From a virus, in the IMG/VR virus record IMGVR_UViG_3300044712_001142, positions 1-45,114 of that record: a stretch of DNA of 45,114 nt; one strand, written 5' to 3'. Below the pieces are notes generated by a model. That model searched no databases and was not told the origin of the DNA. It worked only from the letters and a program-made list of their open reading frames with translations. Numbering within the stretch: position 1 is the stretch's first letter; each line of letters begins with the position of its first letter. The position numbers were made by a program, and so were the translations under genes. Positions 8,397 through 17,514 of the stretch are shown here, piece after piece.

Positions 8397-9443
8397 CTAA
8401 GTTAGGGATGAGAGTTTATCTTTGTCAGAGTAAATATTCACGGCTTGAGTTTTGTTTTGTGTTGCCCCTGGATTAACCAATGTGTTTGAAAATCCGGTTT
8501 GGTCAACAGTGGGTGCAGAATAGCTTTGTAACTGAGCCATTTGAGAGGCTAGTGTTTGTTTCTGCGCTTCGGTCTGCATCTGGTACTGAGCCTGAGCATT
8601 TTTAATATCGGCCATGCGTTGAGATAAAGCCGCGTTAGCTGATCTAATCGCATCCGAGCGTTCACGATCAGAGAAACGCAAGTCTGTTTGAATCTGACTG
8701 ACAAGGTTTAGATAGTTATCTGAGATCTCTTTCGCGGCTAAGGTCAGTTCGCTTGTTTTCTGGTTGAGAAAATCATTTAACTTGTTTACTTGACCCTGGG
8801 CGGCAGACACGAAATTAGCCCGTTGTTTGTCAAACTCTTCTAAAGGCCTGGATAACACATCACCCGCAGCCGATGAGTTAAGAATCCCTAAGCCTCTGAG
8901 CATGTTGCGGTTCTTACCCTGAGTAGACCTGGCGATATCTCCAGCTTCAGCGATACTCTGATCTCTGGAGGTATTCACATCACCAATCTGGTTATTCACT
9001 TGAGAAAGTAAACCTGTTTTCTGGTTTTCAAGGTTAGAGTTGGCATTTTGATATTCAGTTTGCAAGTAACCAAGTTGGTCGTTTGCGAGGGCGGATAGCC
9101 GGTCAAATTCAGTGTTTAAAGATGCAATCTCGGCAGCATTAGCATCGGTAGCTGCTCCCTGTTGGCCTGCAAAGGGATCTGATTGTTGAGTTGTACCGCT
9201 TAAGGTTCCGGTTGGTTTAGGCTGAGCGGTTGGATATGCTCCTCCAACTTCTGTATTGCTTGTAGATAGTCCAGCAACCTGCCCCGATGTTGGTGATGGT
9301 TTGGTAGGTCCAACAAAATCAGTTGGGTAATTATAAGTACTAGGATTTATCTGATAAGCAGGATAAGATCCATAAAGATAGTTACCCTGAACAGTGGGAG
9401 TTGGGGTTGGTACTGGTGCAACATTTGGTAAGGTATATGCCAT
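8397..9443 (-). CDS. Coiled-coil virion protein candidate
   Basis: This 348-residue protein has a Pro/Thr/Gln-rich N-terminal third followed by a long helical, Gln/Asn/Ala-rich region (about 100-310) of coiled-coil type. It starts after AAAGGAAG and heads the unit downstream of promoter-like site B. It ends 9 bases before the start of the 1128-residue protein, so both are likely made together. This pairing resembles podovirus internal virion protein pairs. No specific family is recognised. Confidence 0.5.
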   Translation of the reverse strand: MAYTLPNVAPVPTPTPTVQGNYLYGSYPAYQINPSTYNYPTDFVGPTKPSPTSGQVAGLSTSNTEVGGAYPTAQPKPTGTLSGTTQQSDPFAGQQGAATDANAAEIASLNTEFDRLSALANDQLGYLQTEYQNANSNLENQKTGLLSQVNNQIGDVNTSRDQSIAEAGDIARSTQGKNRNMLRGLGILNSSAAGDVLSRPLEEFDKQRANFVSAAQGQVNKLNDFLNQKTSELTLAAKEISDNYLNLVSQIQTDLRFSDRERSDAIRSANAALSQRMADIKNAQAQYQMQTEAQKQTLASQMAQLQSYSAPTVDQTGFSNTLVNPGATQNKTQAVNIYSDKDKLSSLT

Positions 9444-9470
9444 AACTTCCTTTATTACTATTTAAACAAT

Positions 9471-9493
9471 AAAAAAGCCCCCTGGTCGGAGGC
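9471..9493 (-). terminator. Hairpin with U-tract before the coiled-coil virion gene
   Basis: On the minus strand GCCTCC-GACCA-GGGGGC, with one U-G pair, is followed by six U. It lies between promoter-like site B and the start codon at 9443. Confidence 0.7.
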
Positions 9494-9523
9494 CTGCAAC
9501 TTTATAGTTGATCGGTTGATGCT

Positions 9524-9551
9524 AGTGTAGTGACTTCATAGATACAGTCAA
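9524..9551 (-). promoter_or_regulatory. Late promoter-like site B
   Basis: TTGACTGTATCT (minus strand) directly follows the TAA stop of the nozzle-like gene. TACACT lies 16 bases further as a -10 candidate. It shares the TTGACTGTA core with sites A, C, D and E. Confidence 0.55.
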
Positions 9552-11471
9552 TTATTGAGTGACGTAGTTTTCTTGTTGGCGGTACTTATCACTTCTGGGT
9601 TTAGCCGTCATTGCTGCAAGTAATAGGGTAAATCTACCAGATGAGTTATTTTCAAACCGTAAGCCGTAAGCTCTAGCCTCGTTTAATCCTAAATTCTTTA
9701 AAGTTCTAAGTAGGTTCTCATCACTGCTGGCCACAGCGCCAGTTCCATACGACTCACCTAATAGGAATCTGCCTAAGACAAAGTGACCAAAGTTAATTGA
9801 TGGTTGAATGGTGGTTAAGTTGACCGTCTTGGCAGTTGTTACCCCATCCACAATCACCTTTAAAATAATGGTTCCGGTTGGATTTCTCAAGAGTAAGTCA
9901 ATCATGGAAAGGTTCTTGTAGTGATTGGTACCTGTTTTAAAGCTCTCACTACGTAGCTCAAAGTTAGCGTCAATCTGTGTACCAAAATCATCGGTTCCGG
10001 TTAATATTTCCTTGACATAACCGCTTGAATCATCCCCATACAATATGCAGCGTTCACCGGTTGAATCTTTATAAACTGCCCAACAATTGGCCTTAATATT
10101 TGTCCAGGTCGGCAACCAACCTAACCGTTGGCGATCATAAACCATCGCTTTATTGTTAGTGGTAGAGCCTTGCTCAGTGTAAGAAAAGATCACCAGGTTT
10201 TGCCCGTTCTTCTTAGCGTACACGGCTGAGATATTCTGAATATAGGCTGGGTCAATGGTTTCATAGGTGGGACGGATAGGGACAGATAGTTCATTAGTAC
10301 GCAGCACATCAAAGGCAAAGCCGGCCTCATTCCCCATGGTGTACACCCCATCCTCACCCGCAAAAAAGATATCATTCTCAACCGCCACAATCGAACGAGG
10401 CGCGATACAACCAACGGCAGGATTGACCTGCTCTACCTGCGGCAGGCCTGAAGTGGTAAACGCAAACTTGTAGGTCGATCTCTCCTTGAAGATGATAAGT
10501 GAGTCTTTAAATACAATCATGCCGGTTATCTTCTGGCCGTCATTCTTGGAGATATCAATAAACCCACCACCACCACCAACGGTAAAGTCATTAATCTTAT
10601 CCCCACCACCTGAGTAATAGAGCCGGGATGGATTGGCCGTGTCTCCAGCCACAAAGAGAGAATCTTTATAGACAGATAAGAGGTTGCCTTTTTGCCCACC
10701 AGTTGAGTTACCTTCAGGTGGAATGATTGCTTCATTGGGGGTAACACTTGCTTTATCGATATACGAGACAGATCCATTACCTTCAAGATAAAGCATAAAG
10801 TACCAGGCGCCATCTTTGCGGCCATACAGGTTATAGCCAATTGCGCTGGCCACTGCTGACCAAGATATAGTCATGTAATTTGAAGAATCGAGAGAGGATT
10901 GATTTAAAGTTGTTGATCCGGCTGCGGATGGGGTAGTCTCACCGTTAGCAGTCACCGCACATATCTTATAGGAAAAGGTATAAGTCCCGCCTGTCCCTGT
11001 TCGGGTAACGGTAGGTGCTGTTGGGGCTGATATTTCTGTAAAGGTTTGGATAGCTGAGCCGTCATAGTAGGATAGATTATCAGTGGCATTACCTAAGTAA
11101 AGCCGGTCATAGGCCATGACCCCGTTAGCGTTTAAATTAGAAGTATAAGTAGCGCCGGTGATGTTCGACCATGAGCCTGCGTTGTAATACTGTAAGTTTG
11201 TGCCACTCATGCGAACAAGTTTCTTTGTGCTATCAGATTTGTAGTATGGGTATAAACCAACTACTTTAGTACCTGACTCAGATCCATAATAAGCCTGGCC
11301 GTCACGCGGACATTGGATCTTGCCATCCTCAACTAATTGAATGTCGTTACCATCCACAAGTTCTGTGGGTTTTACCTGGGTTTTTGAAACAAGTTTATTA
11401 ATCGTTTTCCACGATTCATAGCGCGATTCTAAGAGCTTCTTTTTGGTACGTCTGACTTGAAACTGTCTCAT
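9552..11471 (-). CDS. Tail nozzle / tubular protein B-like
   Basis: This 639-residue protein starts with a basic segment and continues with repeated beta-strand motifs: a fibronectin-III-like stretch near residues 150-240 (SAPTAPTVTRTGTGGTYTF region), then propeller-like strands with repeated YKDSL and FKDSL. The pattern of a beta-propeller protein just after an adaptor gene fits podovirus nozzle proteins (T7 gp12 / P22 gp10 analogues). Its ATG overlaps the adaptor stop (TAATG), indicating coupled translation. The assignment is by context and fold pattern, not by a diagnostic motif. Confidence 0.6.
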   Translation of the reverse strand: MRQFQVRRTKKKLLESRYESWKTINKLVSKTQVKPTELVDGNDIQLVEDGKIQCPRDGQAYYGSESGTKVVGLYPYYKSDSTKKLVRMSGTNLQYYNAGSWSNITGATYTSNLNANGVMAYDRLYLGNATDNLSYYDGSAIQTFTEISAPTAPTVTRTGTGGTYTFSYKICAVTANGETTPSAAGSTTLNQSSLDSSNYMTISWSAVASAIGYNLYGRKDGAWYFMLYLEGNGSVSYIDKASVTPNEAIIPPEGNSTGGQKGNLLSVYKDSLFVAGDTANPSRLYYSGGGDKINDFTVGGGGGFIDISKNDGQKITGMIVFKDSLIIFKERSTYKFAFTTSGLPQVEQVNPAVGCIAPRSIVAVENDIFFAGEDGVYTMGNEAGFAFDVLRTNELSVPIRPTYETIDPAYIQNISAVYAKKNGQNLVIFSYTEQGSTTNNKAMVYDRQRLGWLPTWTNIKANCWAVYKDSTGERCILYGDDSSGYVKEILTGTDDFGTQIDANFELRSESFKTGTNHYKNLSMIDLLLRNPTGTIILKVIVDGVTTAKTVNLTTIQPSINFGHFVLGRFLLGESYGTGAVASSDENLLRTLKNLGLNEARAYGLRFENNSSGRFTLLLAAMTAKPRSDKYRQQENYVTQ

Positions 11472-12154
11472 TAATAGCTCCCGATTCCTCTATCTTTGCC
11501 CATGTTTTCAATGGCTTCAAACTTTATCAGTTGATTAACACCAGGTGCGTTATCCTGACCCATTGCTTCACTGATAATTTGCTCGCCCATGTTGCGCTGC
11601 TCGGCGGCATTTTCTGGTTCGTCCTCTGCCTCGTAGATATCACCCAAGGTAAGACGGGCTAAGGCTTCATCATCAGGGAAGTACACATAGTCAGCGGTTG
11701 TGGTGCGTTTTGGTGGAATCCAAAAATACGAATAGGTAATGGTTACGCCAGTTTCAGGGGCTGGGTTTAAATGCATTTTCCACAGTTTATTAGCGGCATC
11801 GTACCAGACATAACAGACTTTATTAGCATTGCTCTGGTTGTATAGTTCTTTAAACTTGTGATAATCAATGATCGCGTATTGTTTATCTGCGGTTGTCCCA
11901 CCCACAAAGACTTCTGATAGCCCATTTAATCTCATGGGGTTGGTTGTAGATCCTACCGTGTAATCGGCTGTCCCATCTCCGGTAGCGGTTTGATTTGGAA
12001 GGATAAAAAGCTTCCACAGTTTGCGCTTGGCTAGTGAGCGTTCACGAAATGACAGAAAGCGTAGCCGTTTGGCTGAAGTATCAGTTTGAGATTCTCCCTT
12101 TAAATCTGAAATCATTTCAAGAAGATTAGCGACAGTGTCTTCGTATAGCGTCAT
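11471..12154 (-). CDS. Head-to-tail adaptor-like protein
   Basis: This 227-residue protein begins with a helical segment (TLYEDTVANLLEMISDL). It has a middle beta region with Trp/Tyr-rich strands (VCYVWYDAANKLWKMHLNP) and a helical C-terminal part (DDEALARLTLGDIYEAEDEP). This matches the general layout of phage adaptor or tail tubular A-like proteins that sit between portal and nozzle. The gene is directly upstream of, and coupled to, the nozzle-like gene. GGGGA precedes the ATG. The role rests on context plus fold pattern. Confidence 0.6.
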   Translation of the reverse strand: MTLYEDTVANLLEMISDLKGESQTDTSAKRLRFLSFRERSLAKRKLWKLFILPNQTATGDGTADYTVGSTTNPMRLNGLSEVFVGGTTADKQYAIIDYHKFKELYNQSNANKVCYVWYDAANKLWKMHLNPAPETGVTITYSYFWIPPKRTTTADYVYFPDDEALARLTLGDIYEAEDEPENAAEQRNMGEQIISEAMGQDNAPGVNQLIKFEAIENMGKDRGIGSY

Positions 12155-12166
12155 AGTTCCCCATGT

Positions 12167-12191
12167 AAAAAGGCCACCGGTTAAAGTGGCC
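12167..12191 (-). terminator. Hairpin with U-tract before the adaptor gene
   Basis: On the minus strand GGCCAC-TTTAACCG-GTGGCC is followed by five U. It lies between promoter-like site C and the adaptor start at 12154. Confidence 0.75.
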
Positions 12192-12222
12192 TGCTTGATA
12201 TTTCAAGTGTAGCTTGACACCT

Positions 12223-12250
12223 ATATTAGGTAGATTTGAGTTACAGTCAA
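12223..12250 (-). promoter_or_regulatory. Late promoter-like site C
   Basis: TTGACTGTAACTCAAA (minus strand) follows the stop of the 1041-residue fibre gene by one base. TAATAT lies at a 16-base spacer. It shares 16 leading bases with site A, which lies 7 kb away. Confidence 0.6.
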
Positions 12251-12251
12251 T

Positions 12252-15200
12252 TTAGAGCTTCGTGTACTGGTTGCCGGTGATATGCATTGCAGGCTTTCCA
12301 TCCACAAAGATTAAGAATGGGTAATCGGTAAATGTATCGCGAACAGAAACATTGACGGGTCCAGACCTGGCAGTAGTAATGGATTCAGTAGCGGTTAAGC
12401 TGTCGGTTATATCTACGGATAAAGCGCTAAACGTTGATATTGTTTCTTGGGTGGTGGTGGTATCGGCTACACTTGCCTGAGCATCTCCACCAATTGCGCT
12501 TACCTGATCATCTAACGTTGCTGTATCGGTTACGGTAACATCTGCATTAATGGTATATGTAACTTCTTCAACACTTACAGAATCACTTAACGTGGTTGTG
12601 TCGGCAACTGAAGCAATTCCATTACCACCCTTAATACTAATCGTTTCCAAAATGGTGGAAGTGTCTGATGTGGTTGCAAAGTTGTCCCCAGATGAGCTAA
12701 CCAACACCTGATCTGAAACAGTTGAGGTATCGGCTATGCTGGCGATTGCGTTGCCTGCTTTGGAAGTAATTGATTCCGCAATCGTGGTGATATTGATCAC
12801 ACTCGCAACTGCATCGCCAACCTTGGCGCTGATAGTTTCAGTTGTAGAAGAAGTATCAGCCACACCCGCCAAAGCATTTCCCGCTTTTGAAGTGATGGTT
12901 TCAGACATGGTGGCAGTATCTGCAATATTTCCTTTGGCTCCACCACCTACCGTACTAAGTGACTCTGTCGCAGTGGTAATATCGCTAATACTGGCGACTG
13001 CATTACCTGCTCGTGAGGTAATTACCTCACTTGCAGTAGAAGTATCAGAGCCGTTTGCCTGGGCATTACCTGCTTTACTAGTGATAAGCTCTGAAGCTGT
13101 CGAGTTATCACTAACAAATGCTTGAGCGTTTCCAGACCTTGATGTGATTAATTCGCTAGCGGTGCTGGTATCTTGAATGTTGGCGTTTAAATTAGATATG
13201 GTTGTGATTGAATCAGCCAACGTGGAAGTTTCAGATACAGACACATTATTGTTGATGACGGTTTCCGCTAGTGAAATTACTGGTGTATCAGTGATGGTGG
13301 CCATATCACTAACCAAGGTTGAGCCGCCACTAGCAATAATAGAGATTAAATCAGCAAGGGTTGAGGTATCACTTACTGACGCTTTACCGCCACTCCCAAC
13401 TGTAGTGATGGTATCTGCCAAAGTTGATGTATCTGCCACTGAAGAAACTGCATTACCCGCCTTAGAGCTGATCGCATCCGTTAGGGTTGAGGTGTCTGAA
13501 GCGCTAGCCAAAGCATTACCAGATTTTGAGGTGATTGTGTCGGCCAAGGTGGAAGTATCTGAAGCCGTGACGTTGTTTGGATCAGCAGGAGTTTTTGAGA
13601 TAGTGATTGCATCTGTCAGAGTAGAAGTGTCTGAGGTAGAAGCGTTTTGATTGCTACCAGCACTTACCACAAAACTCTCATAACCGCTACCCGCTCCAGT
13701 ACTCCAGTCTCCCCAGGTATTAGAACCAGATGGGTCAATACCACGAACCCGCCAGTAATAAGTACCTGCGGATAATGCAGATTGAACCGTATAGGTAACA
13801 GCCGTAGCTGAAGGATAAATCCCATCAGCATCGGCGGAAAAACCAGTAAGGTTAGTAGAGAGGGCGTTTATTAAAACTCCCGTACTAAAATAGGCGATAC
13901 CTAGAGAAAAATATGTTGCTGAATTTGATGATGTTGCTGTTATGGCGTGAGTTTCATCGGTTGAAATTAACCGATCCTGGCATATAAAAGCCTCATAATT
14001 AAGATTATCAGTCTGTTGATAAACCGATACATCTGACAAGCTAGAAAAACTTACCGTTCCACCATAATTAAGATTAGTCATGAAACCAATCATCATGCCA
14101 TATTGATGACCAGTGATGTTTCCAGTTGTCAAGGATGTTCCTGTTGCAGTGTTAGTTACCCCAGATCCATCTGGTGAAAACTGACCCACATACTCATTAG
14201 CTGATCCAGTCATATATTCGGCAGAGGAAGAACTAATCGATATCACCAAACTACCAGAACCAGTTATAACAATTCTGTTAATTTCCATTCTAAAATAAGC
14301 ACCACCACCATCGGTTCCCGCATAAACTGCATCCATTGAAGCAGAATTTATTGTGGCGGTACCTGAAGATTTAGTAATAGAAAAATCTCCTGGTGCTGCT
14401 GCTGCCCTATATGCCATACAGCAAACAACAATCGTATTACCAATAGTCACATCATTTGGCATGGTTAGTGTTACGGTTGATGTGGCCGTGGCTGATCCAT
14501 TATTTTGTGAAGAAACCCGAGTTATAACAGCACTGTTAAATGTATTAAGTGAGTCTACCTGCACCTGATAACTTACCGGGTCAGCGTTGACGTCAGTTCC
14601 AGTAAAAGTTAAGGTGGGCGTAGTGTCTGTAACTGTTTCCCCTGCGGTCGGATCAGTTAGGGATACAGTTGGGTTTGTAGAAATTATGGTTATACTTGGT
14701 ACATCTGCTGCGGTACATGTATCACTAGTTGAAGGAAAGTTGGCGAATGTTGATTTGAATGTTGCCGCTAAAGCGCTACAGACCGCAGAAGCATAAGTCC
14801 AAGTGATGGTGGCGGTTGTGCCAGATGTTGCAGCGGTAGCACAAGATGCCGTCTGGCTTCCCATATCCACCTCAGAGCCGGATATTTCCGTACCTGCTGT
14901 GACACTAAGCGAAGCTGGAGTTCCACCTACCGCTACCGCTCCACCCACCGCATAAGACCCAGAAGCTGCCGGACTAACCACCGCAGATGCTGATCCCGTA
15001 CCAGTTCCAGTATCATAACTATCATATCTAATACCGTTTGTTGCTGTTGAATCAATCAAACCTATAGCTGTAGCTTGGACATCGGTACAAGTTCCCCCCA
15101 TCGTAACCGCTACGTTAGCAGTCGTAATGTCTGGATTTACTAAGTACCAAATATCTTGGAAGTCAAGCCCAACCCGATACCTACCGGGTGGAATTTGAGT

Positions 15201-15377
15201 TAGAGAAACAGAATTAAAGGTAACTGATGATACTGCCGCATCGGTAGGCACTGAATCATAACCAGTAATCACTACTACTAAACATTTAGTATTTGCGGCG
15301 GTAGTAGCTGAAAAGCTAAAACTACTAACGCTTGCTTTATTCCCAGAGTTATAGCCAGTACCTAATGTTATTGCCAT
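12252..15377 (-). CDS. Giant repeat-containing tail fibre / adhesin-like protein
   Basis: This 1041-residue protein has a Thr/Ser/Ala-rich beta-structured N-terminal half with fibronectin-like strands (SLTDPTAGETVTDTTPTLTF). The C-terminal half (about 590-1000) consists of some 20 imperfect repeats of about 22 residues built on [SA]DTSTL[AT]D-[ST]I and separated by Gly/Asn-containing turns. It ends with a non-repeat cap (FLIFVDGKPAMHITG). Such repeats form long stalks in fibres and surface adhesins. No Shine-Dalgarno site is visible: the U-tract of a terminator-like hairpin abuts the ATG. The repeats leave false frames open on the other strand. A virion fibre is inferred from place between tail genes. 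Confidence 0.65.
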   Translation of the reverse strand: MAITLGTGYNSGNKASVSSFSFSATTAANTKCLVVVITGYDSVPTDAAVSSVTFNSVSLTQIPPGRYRVGLDFQDIWYLVNPDITTANVAVTMGGTCTDVQATAIGLIDSTATNGIRYDSYDTGTGTGSASAVVSPAASGSYAVGGAVAVGGTPASLSVTAGTEISGSEVDMGSQTASCATAATSGTTATITWTYASAVCSALAATFKSTFANFPSTSDTCTAADVPSITIISTNPTVSLTDPTAGETVTDTTPTLTFTGTDVNADPVSYQVQVDSLNTFNSAVITRVSSQNNGSATATSTVTLTMPNDVTIGNTIVVCCMAYRAAAAPGDFSITKSSGTATINSASMDAVYAGTDGGGAYFRMEINRIVITGSGSLVISISSSSAEYMTGSANEYVGQFSPDGSGVTNTATGTSLTTGNITGHQYGMMIGFMTNLNYGGTVSFSSLSDVSVYQQTDNLNYEAFICQDRLISTDETHAITATSSNSATYFSLGIAYFSTGVLINALSTNLTGFSADADGIYPSATAVTYTVQSALSAGTYYWRVRGIDPSGSNTWGDWSTGAGSGYESFVVSAGSNQNASTSDTSTLTDAITISKTPADPNNVTASDTSTLADTITSKSGNALASASDTSTLTDAISSKAGNAVSSVADTSTLADTITTVGSGGKASVSDTSTLADLISIIASGGSTLVSDMATITDTPVISLAETVINNNVSVSETSTLADSITTISNLNANIQDTSTASELITSRSGNAQAFVSDNSTASELITSKAGNAQANGSDTSTASEVITSRAGNAVASISDITTATESLSTVGGGAKGNIADTATMSETITSKAGNALAGVADTSSTTETISAKVGDAVASVINITTIAESITSKAGNAIASIADTSTVSDQVLVSSSGDNFATTSDTSTILETISIKGGNGIASVADTTTLSDSVSVEEVTYTINADVTVTDTATLDDQVSAIGGDAQASVADTTTTQETISTFSALSVDITDSLTATESITTARSGPVNVSVRDTFTDYPFLIFVDGKPAMHITGNQYTKL
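12800..13640 (-). repeat. Coding tandem repeats, about 22 codons per unit
   Basis: This is most of the part of the 1041-residue gene that encodes the DTST-type repeats. The units are diverged at the DNA level, but residues Asp-Thr-Ser-Thr and a following Ile or Val recur at regular spacing. Some units have degenerated, for example INITTIAESI and SDMATITDTP. Boundaries are approximate. Confidence 0.6.
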
Positions 15378-15405
15378 AAAAAAAGCCTAGCGTTACCGCA
15401 AGGCT
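15378..15405 (-). terminator. Terminator hairpin abutting the giant fibre start codon
   Basis: On the minus strand AGCCT-T-GCG-GTAA-CGC-T-AGGCT is followed by seven U that run straight into ATG (15377). The GTAA loop contains the stop codon of the upstream 69-residue gene. Any transcript crossing it must read through a strong terminator to express the fibre. Confidence 0.75.
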
Positions 15406-15602
15406 TCCTTAGTTGGTAGGCGTTCACCTATGGATATTTCCAAGGTAGGAGGCCCACGATTAATAATTTTAGTAAGCGCCAGAGTTAAGGGTGTTTCATC
15501 GCTAGAATTAAACCAGCGTTTGATTTCTGCTACCACAAATTCTACCGCTTCCTCGTAAGAGTCTACGGTGTGACAGACTTCATTTATTTTTATTTCTAAC
15601 AT
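15393..15602 (-). CDS. Small hypothetical protein
   Basis: This 69-residue protein is acidic in the middle (DSYEEAVEFVVAEIKRWF). It starts inside the end of the glycosyltransferase gene at 15580-16392 and ends inside the loop of a terminator hairpin. The ATG at 15602 is chosen over one 48 bases upstream to limit the overlap. No family is recognised. It may be an accessory to the glycan genes. Confidence 0.45.
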   Translation of the reverse strand: MLEIKINEVCHTVDSYEEAVEFVVAEIKRWFNSSDETPLTLALTKIINRGPPTLEISIGERLPTKEALR

Positions 15603-16392
15603 ATTCTTGTGGTACACCACCGAGAGGGAATTGTCTACCCTGTTCATCAATGTGGGTACAAAATAAATTAGTATCGACTAAATACGGGTATTCCATCTTG
15701 GCAAACTTTTTCCAGCCTGCTTTTTCAAGATAGTTACCTTTTATTACCCTGGAACAAAATTCCAAATCTGATGTCCCCATTTCGCCCATCATCACGTTTA
15801 ATTCTGGTTTGTAAACGATTCTGGCCGGCTCTTCAAAGACTCTCCGTACAATCCTTCCACCCACCTCATACTCTGGTGAATCTTCCCAGACTGCTTTTAT
15901 AAGTGAAGCATGAAATAGAACACAGCCAGTAGGAATACCATCTACATAAAATTTATCGCCCATCTTCCAGTCTTTAAAGTATGAGTTACCTCGACCACGG
16001 TAAACAATCGGTTCGGGTGGGTCTGACTTAGTAAAATAAAGGCCAGATACTACTGGGTGTGACTTCTTCAGCATGTATTGGTTGATCTGTATAAAAGCAT
16101 CCATAGGGATGACGTTATCTTGCTCTACCAGCCATAACCACTCAAAGCCCTCTCTAACTAGGCGGTCACAAATAACATTCTGAGCATCCGATACTTGGAA
16201 ACGTAAGGGCATTGAAGCGTTGATAAACTCTTTATGGTCTGATAAAGACCAGTTAGTAGGGATAATCTGGTTGTATCGCCTGTCGCACCACTCAATTCTC
16301 ACCAATCCGGTAACGGGTGTCCCTACTAATACTCTTTGTTTCCAGGCTCCATGATTTTCGACAATGGTTTCTTTGGGTTTAATAGTTTTCAT
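15580..16392 (-). CDS. GT2-like glycosyltransferase
   Basis: This 270-residue protein is of GT-A type. It has a Rossmann-like start (RVLVGTPVTG), an acidic metal-site candidate in WLWLVEQDNVIPMDAF (the DxD-like position) and a later GTSDLEFCSR segment typical of the acceptor side of GT2 enzymes. It probably transfers a sugar from a nucleotide-sugar donor. Its ATG overlaps the methyltransferase stop (ATGA), so it belongs to the glycan-modification cluster. Donor and acceptor are unknown. Confidence 0.65.
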   Translation of the reverse strand: MKTIKPKETIVENHGAWKQRVLVGTPVTGLVRIEWCDRRYNQIIPTNWSLSDHKEFINASMPLRFQVSDAQNVICDRLVREGFEWLWLVEQDNVIPMDAFIQINQYMLKKSHPVVSGLYFTKSDPPEPIVYRGRGNSYFKDWKMGDKFYVDGIPTGCVLFHASLIKAVWEDSPEYEVGGRIVRRVFEEPARIVYKPELNVMMGEMGTSDLEFCSRVIKGNYLEKAGWKKFAKMEYPYLVDTNLFCTHIDEQGRQFPLGGVPQEYVRNKNK

Positions 16393-17018
16393 TTTTCTAC
16401 CTCAATATACAGTGTGTCATTACGCAAGACCCTTTTGTTTTCTGGGTATTTGATAAATGACTTGTGTACTTTTAATTGAAACTTATCCTCAAACTTAGTC
16501 GCTTTTGATCCTGCTCGGTGCAGGCCGATAAAGCCTTTAGTAAATCCAGCTTGGACAATAATCCAGTTCATCGAATTTACGTTTAAAGGAATCTTGTGTG
16601 ATTCACCCTCATGTGCCTGGTTGCCGTAGATTGTCTCAGCTACCTGAAACCATCGTTTAGGATCAAAATCAGGCCAGGTCAGAAGGTTCAACCAATCTAA
16701 CATCAGGCCATCAAACGATGGGGCTGAGGCTAGTAGTTTAGCGCCTGGTTTTAATACCCGCCTAATCTCTACCAGAGCTGGGATAATCTCATGAATGCCT
16801 AGATGCTCTAAAACTTCGTGGGCTTCGGCATGATCGGCATAGTTATCAGGAAACGGCAGCTTTAAGATATCAGCCTGCACAAAGGTTGCTCCATCCTCAA
16901 AGATAGCGTTTTTACAGCCTCCAAGATGATTTTTTAACTCATCCTCAGTGAAAAACTTATCCACATTGATCCAGTCTGAAGCGCAATAAATACCACAACC
17001 CAAATTAAGCTTGACCAT
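16389..17018 (-). CDS. SAM-dependent methyltransferase (class I)
   Basis: This 209-residue protein begins directly with motif I (KLNLGCGIY) and the acidic ribose-binding residue in WINVDKF. It continues with PFPDNYADHAEAHEVLEHL and EIRRVLKPGAKLLAS, the class I methyltransferase pattern of sugar or small-molecule enzymes. The ATG at 17018 has AGAGAGGA upstream; a TTG 27 bases earlier is less likely. It overlaps the next gene upstream by 14 bases. The substrate is unknown, plausibly a glycan made by its neighbours. Confidence 0.75.
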   Translation of the reverse strand: MVKLNLGCGIYCASDWINVDKFFTEDELKNHLGGCKNAIFEDGATFVQADILKLPFPDNYADHAEAHEVLEHLGIHEIIPALVEIRRVLKPGAKLLASAPSFDGLMLDWLNLLTWPDFDPKRWFQVAETIYGNQAHEGESHKIPLNVNSMNWIIVQAGFTKGFIGLHRAGSKATKFEDKFQLKVHKSFIKYPENKRVLRNDTLYIEVEK

Positions 17019-17514
17019 ATGATGTGTCCTCTCTACGCTTTTCAAGCAATACTTCCATTAAGCCATTTACCTGAAAGCTCATATGGCAGATCTTCCATGG
17101 CTTGGGTTTGTAGATCTTGTATAGGTATTTACCTGCGATACCTTCCAGAGGGTCAAAATGAGCAAATGTGGCCTCATTCATTGGGTTGACGTTTAGTGGG
17201 TCTTGGTAAAACAGGTAGGAGTTAGGATAAGCAGCAGATACCATGAATTGACCTTCTGGTTTTAATACACGCCAGACTTCATTCATAAATTGAAAGATTT
17301 TTTTTCTGGGAACCTTGGTAATAACCTGATCTGCTCTAACGAGAGAAAAGGTATTATCAGGAAATATCCAGGGTAATTTGTTAAAGTGCCAAGCAACATC
17401 TACGTTGTCCTCACCTCGTGAATCCATGGTTAGGAAGCCTTTTTGAGGGTTTAATTTCCCCTCTATGTCGAGGTTAACGAAAGATTTGTCTTTCAATAGT
17501 TTTTTAATATCCAT
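17005..17514 (-). CDS. Methyltransferase-like protein with degenerate SAM site
   Basis: This 169-residue protein is related in layout to the methyltransferase next door (PDNTFSLVRADQVITKV and VWRVLKPEGQFMVSAA match motifs IV to VI). The Gly-rich motif I is missing: the equivalent place reads NLDIEGKLNPQKGFLTMD. It overlaps the active-looking paralogue by 14 bases. It could be an inactive partner or use a changed cofactor site. The call of a degenerate copy is inference from motif absence. Confidence 0.55.
   Translation of the reverse strand: MDIKKLLKDKSFVNLDIEGKLNPQKGFLTMDSRGEDNVDVAWHFNKLPWIFPDNTFSLVRADQVITKVPRKKIFQFMNEVWRVLKPEGQFMVSAAYPNSYLFYQDPLNVNPMNEATFAHFDPLEGIAGKYLYKIYKPKPWKICHMSFQVNGLMEVLLEKRREDTSYGQA

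Noticed and set aside
12736-14796. Long plus-strand frames opposite the giant fibre gene
   Set aside because: They are open only because the Thr/Ser/Ala-rich repeat codons lack stops on the other strand; no ribosome binding sites and low-complexity products.
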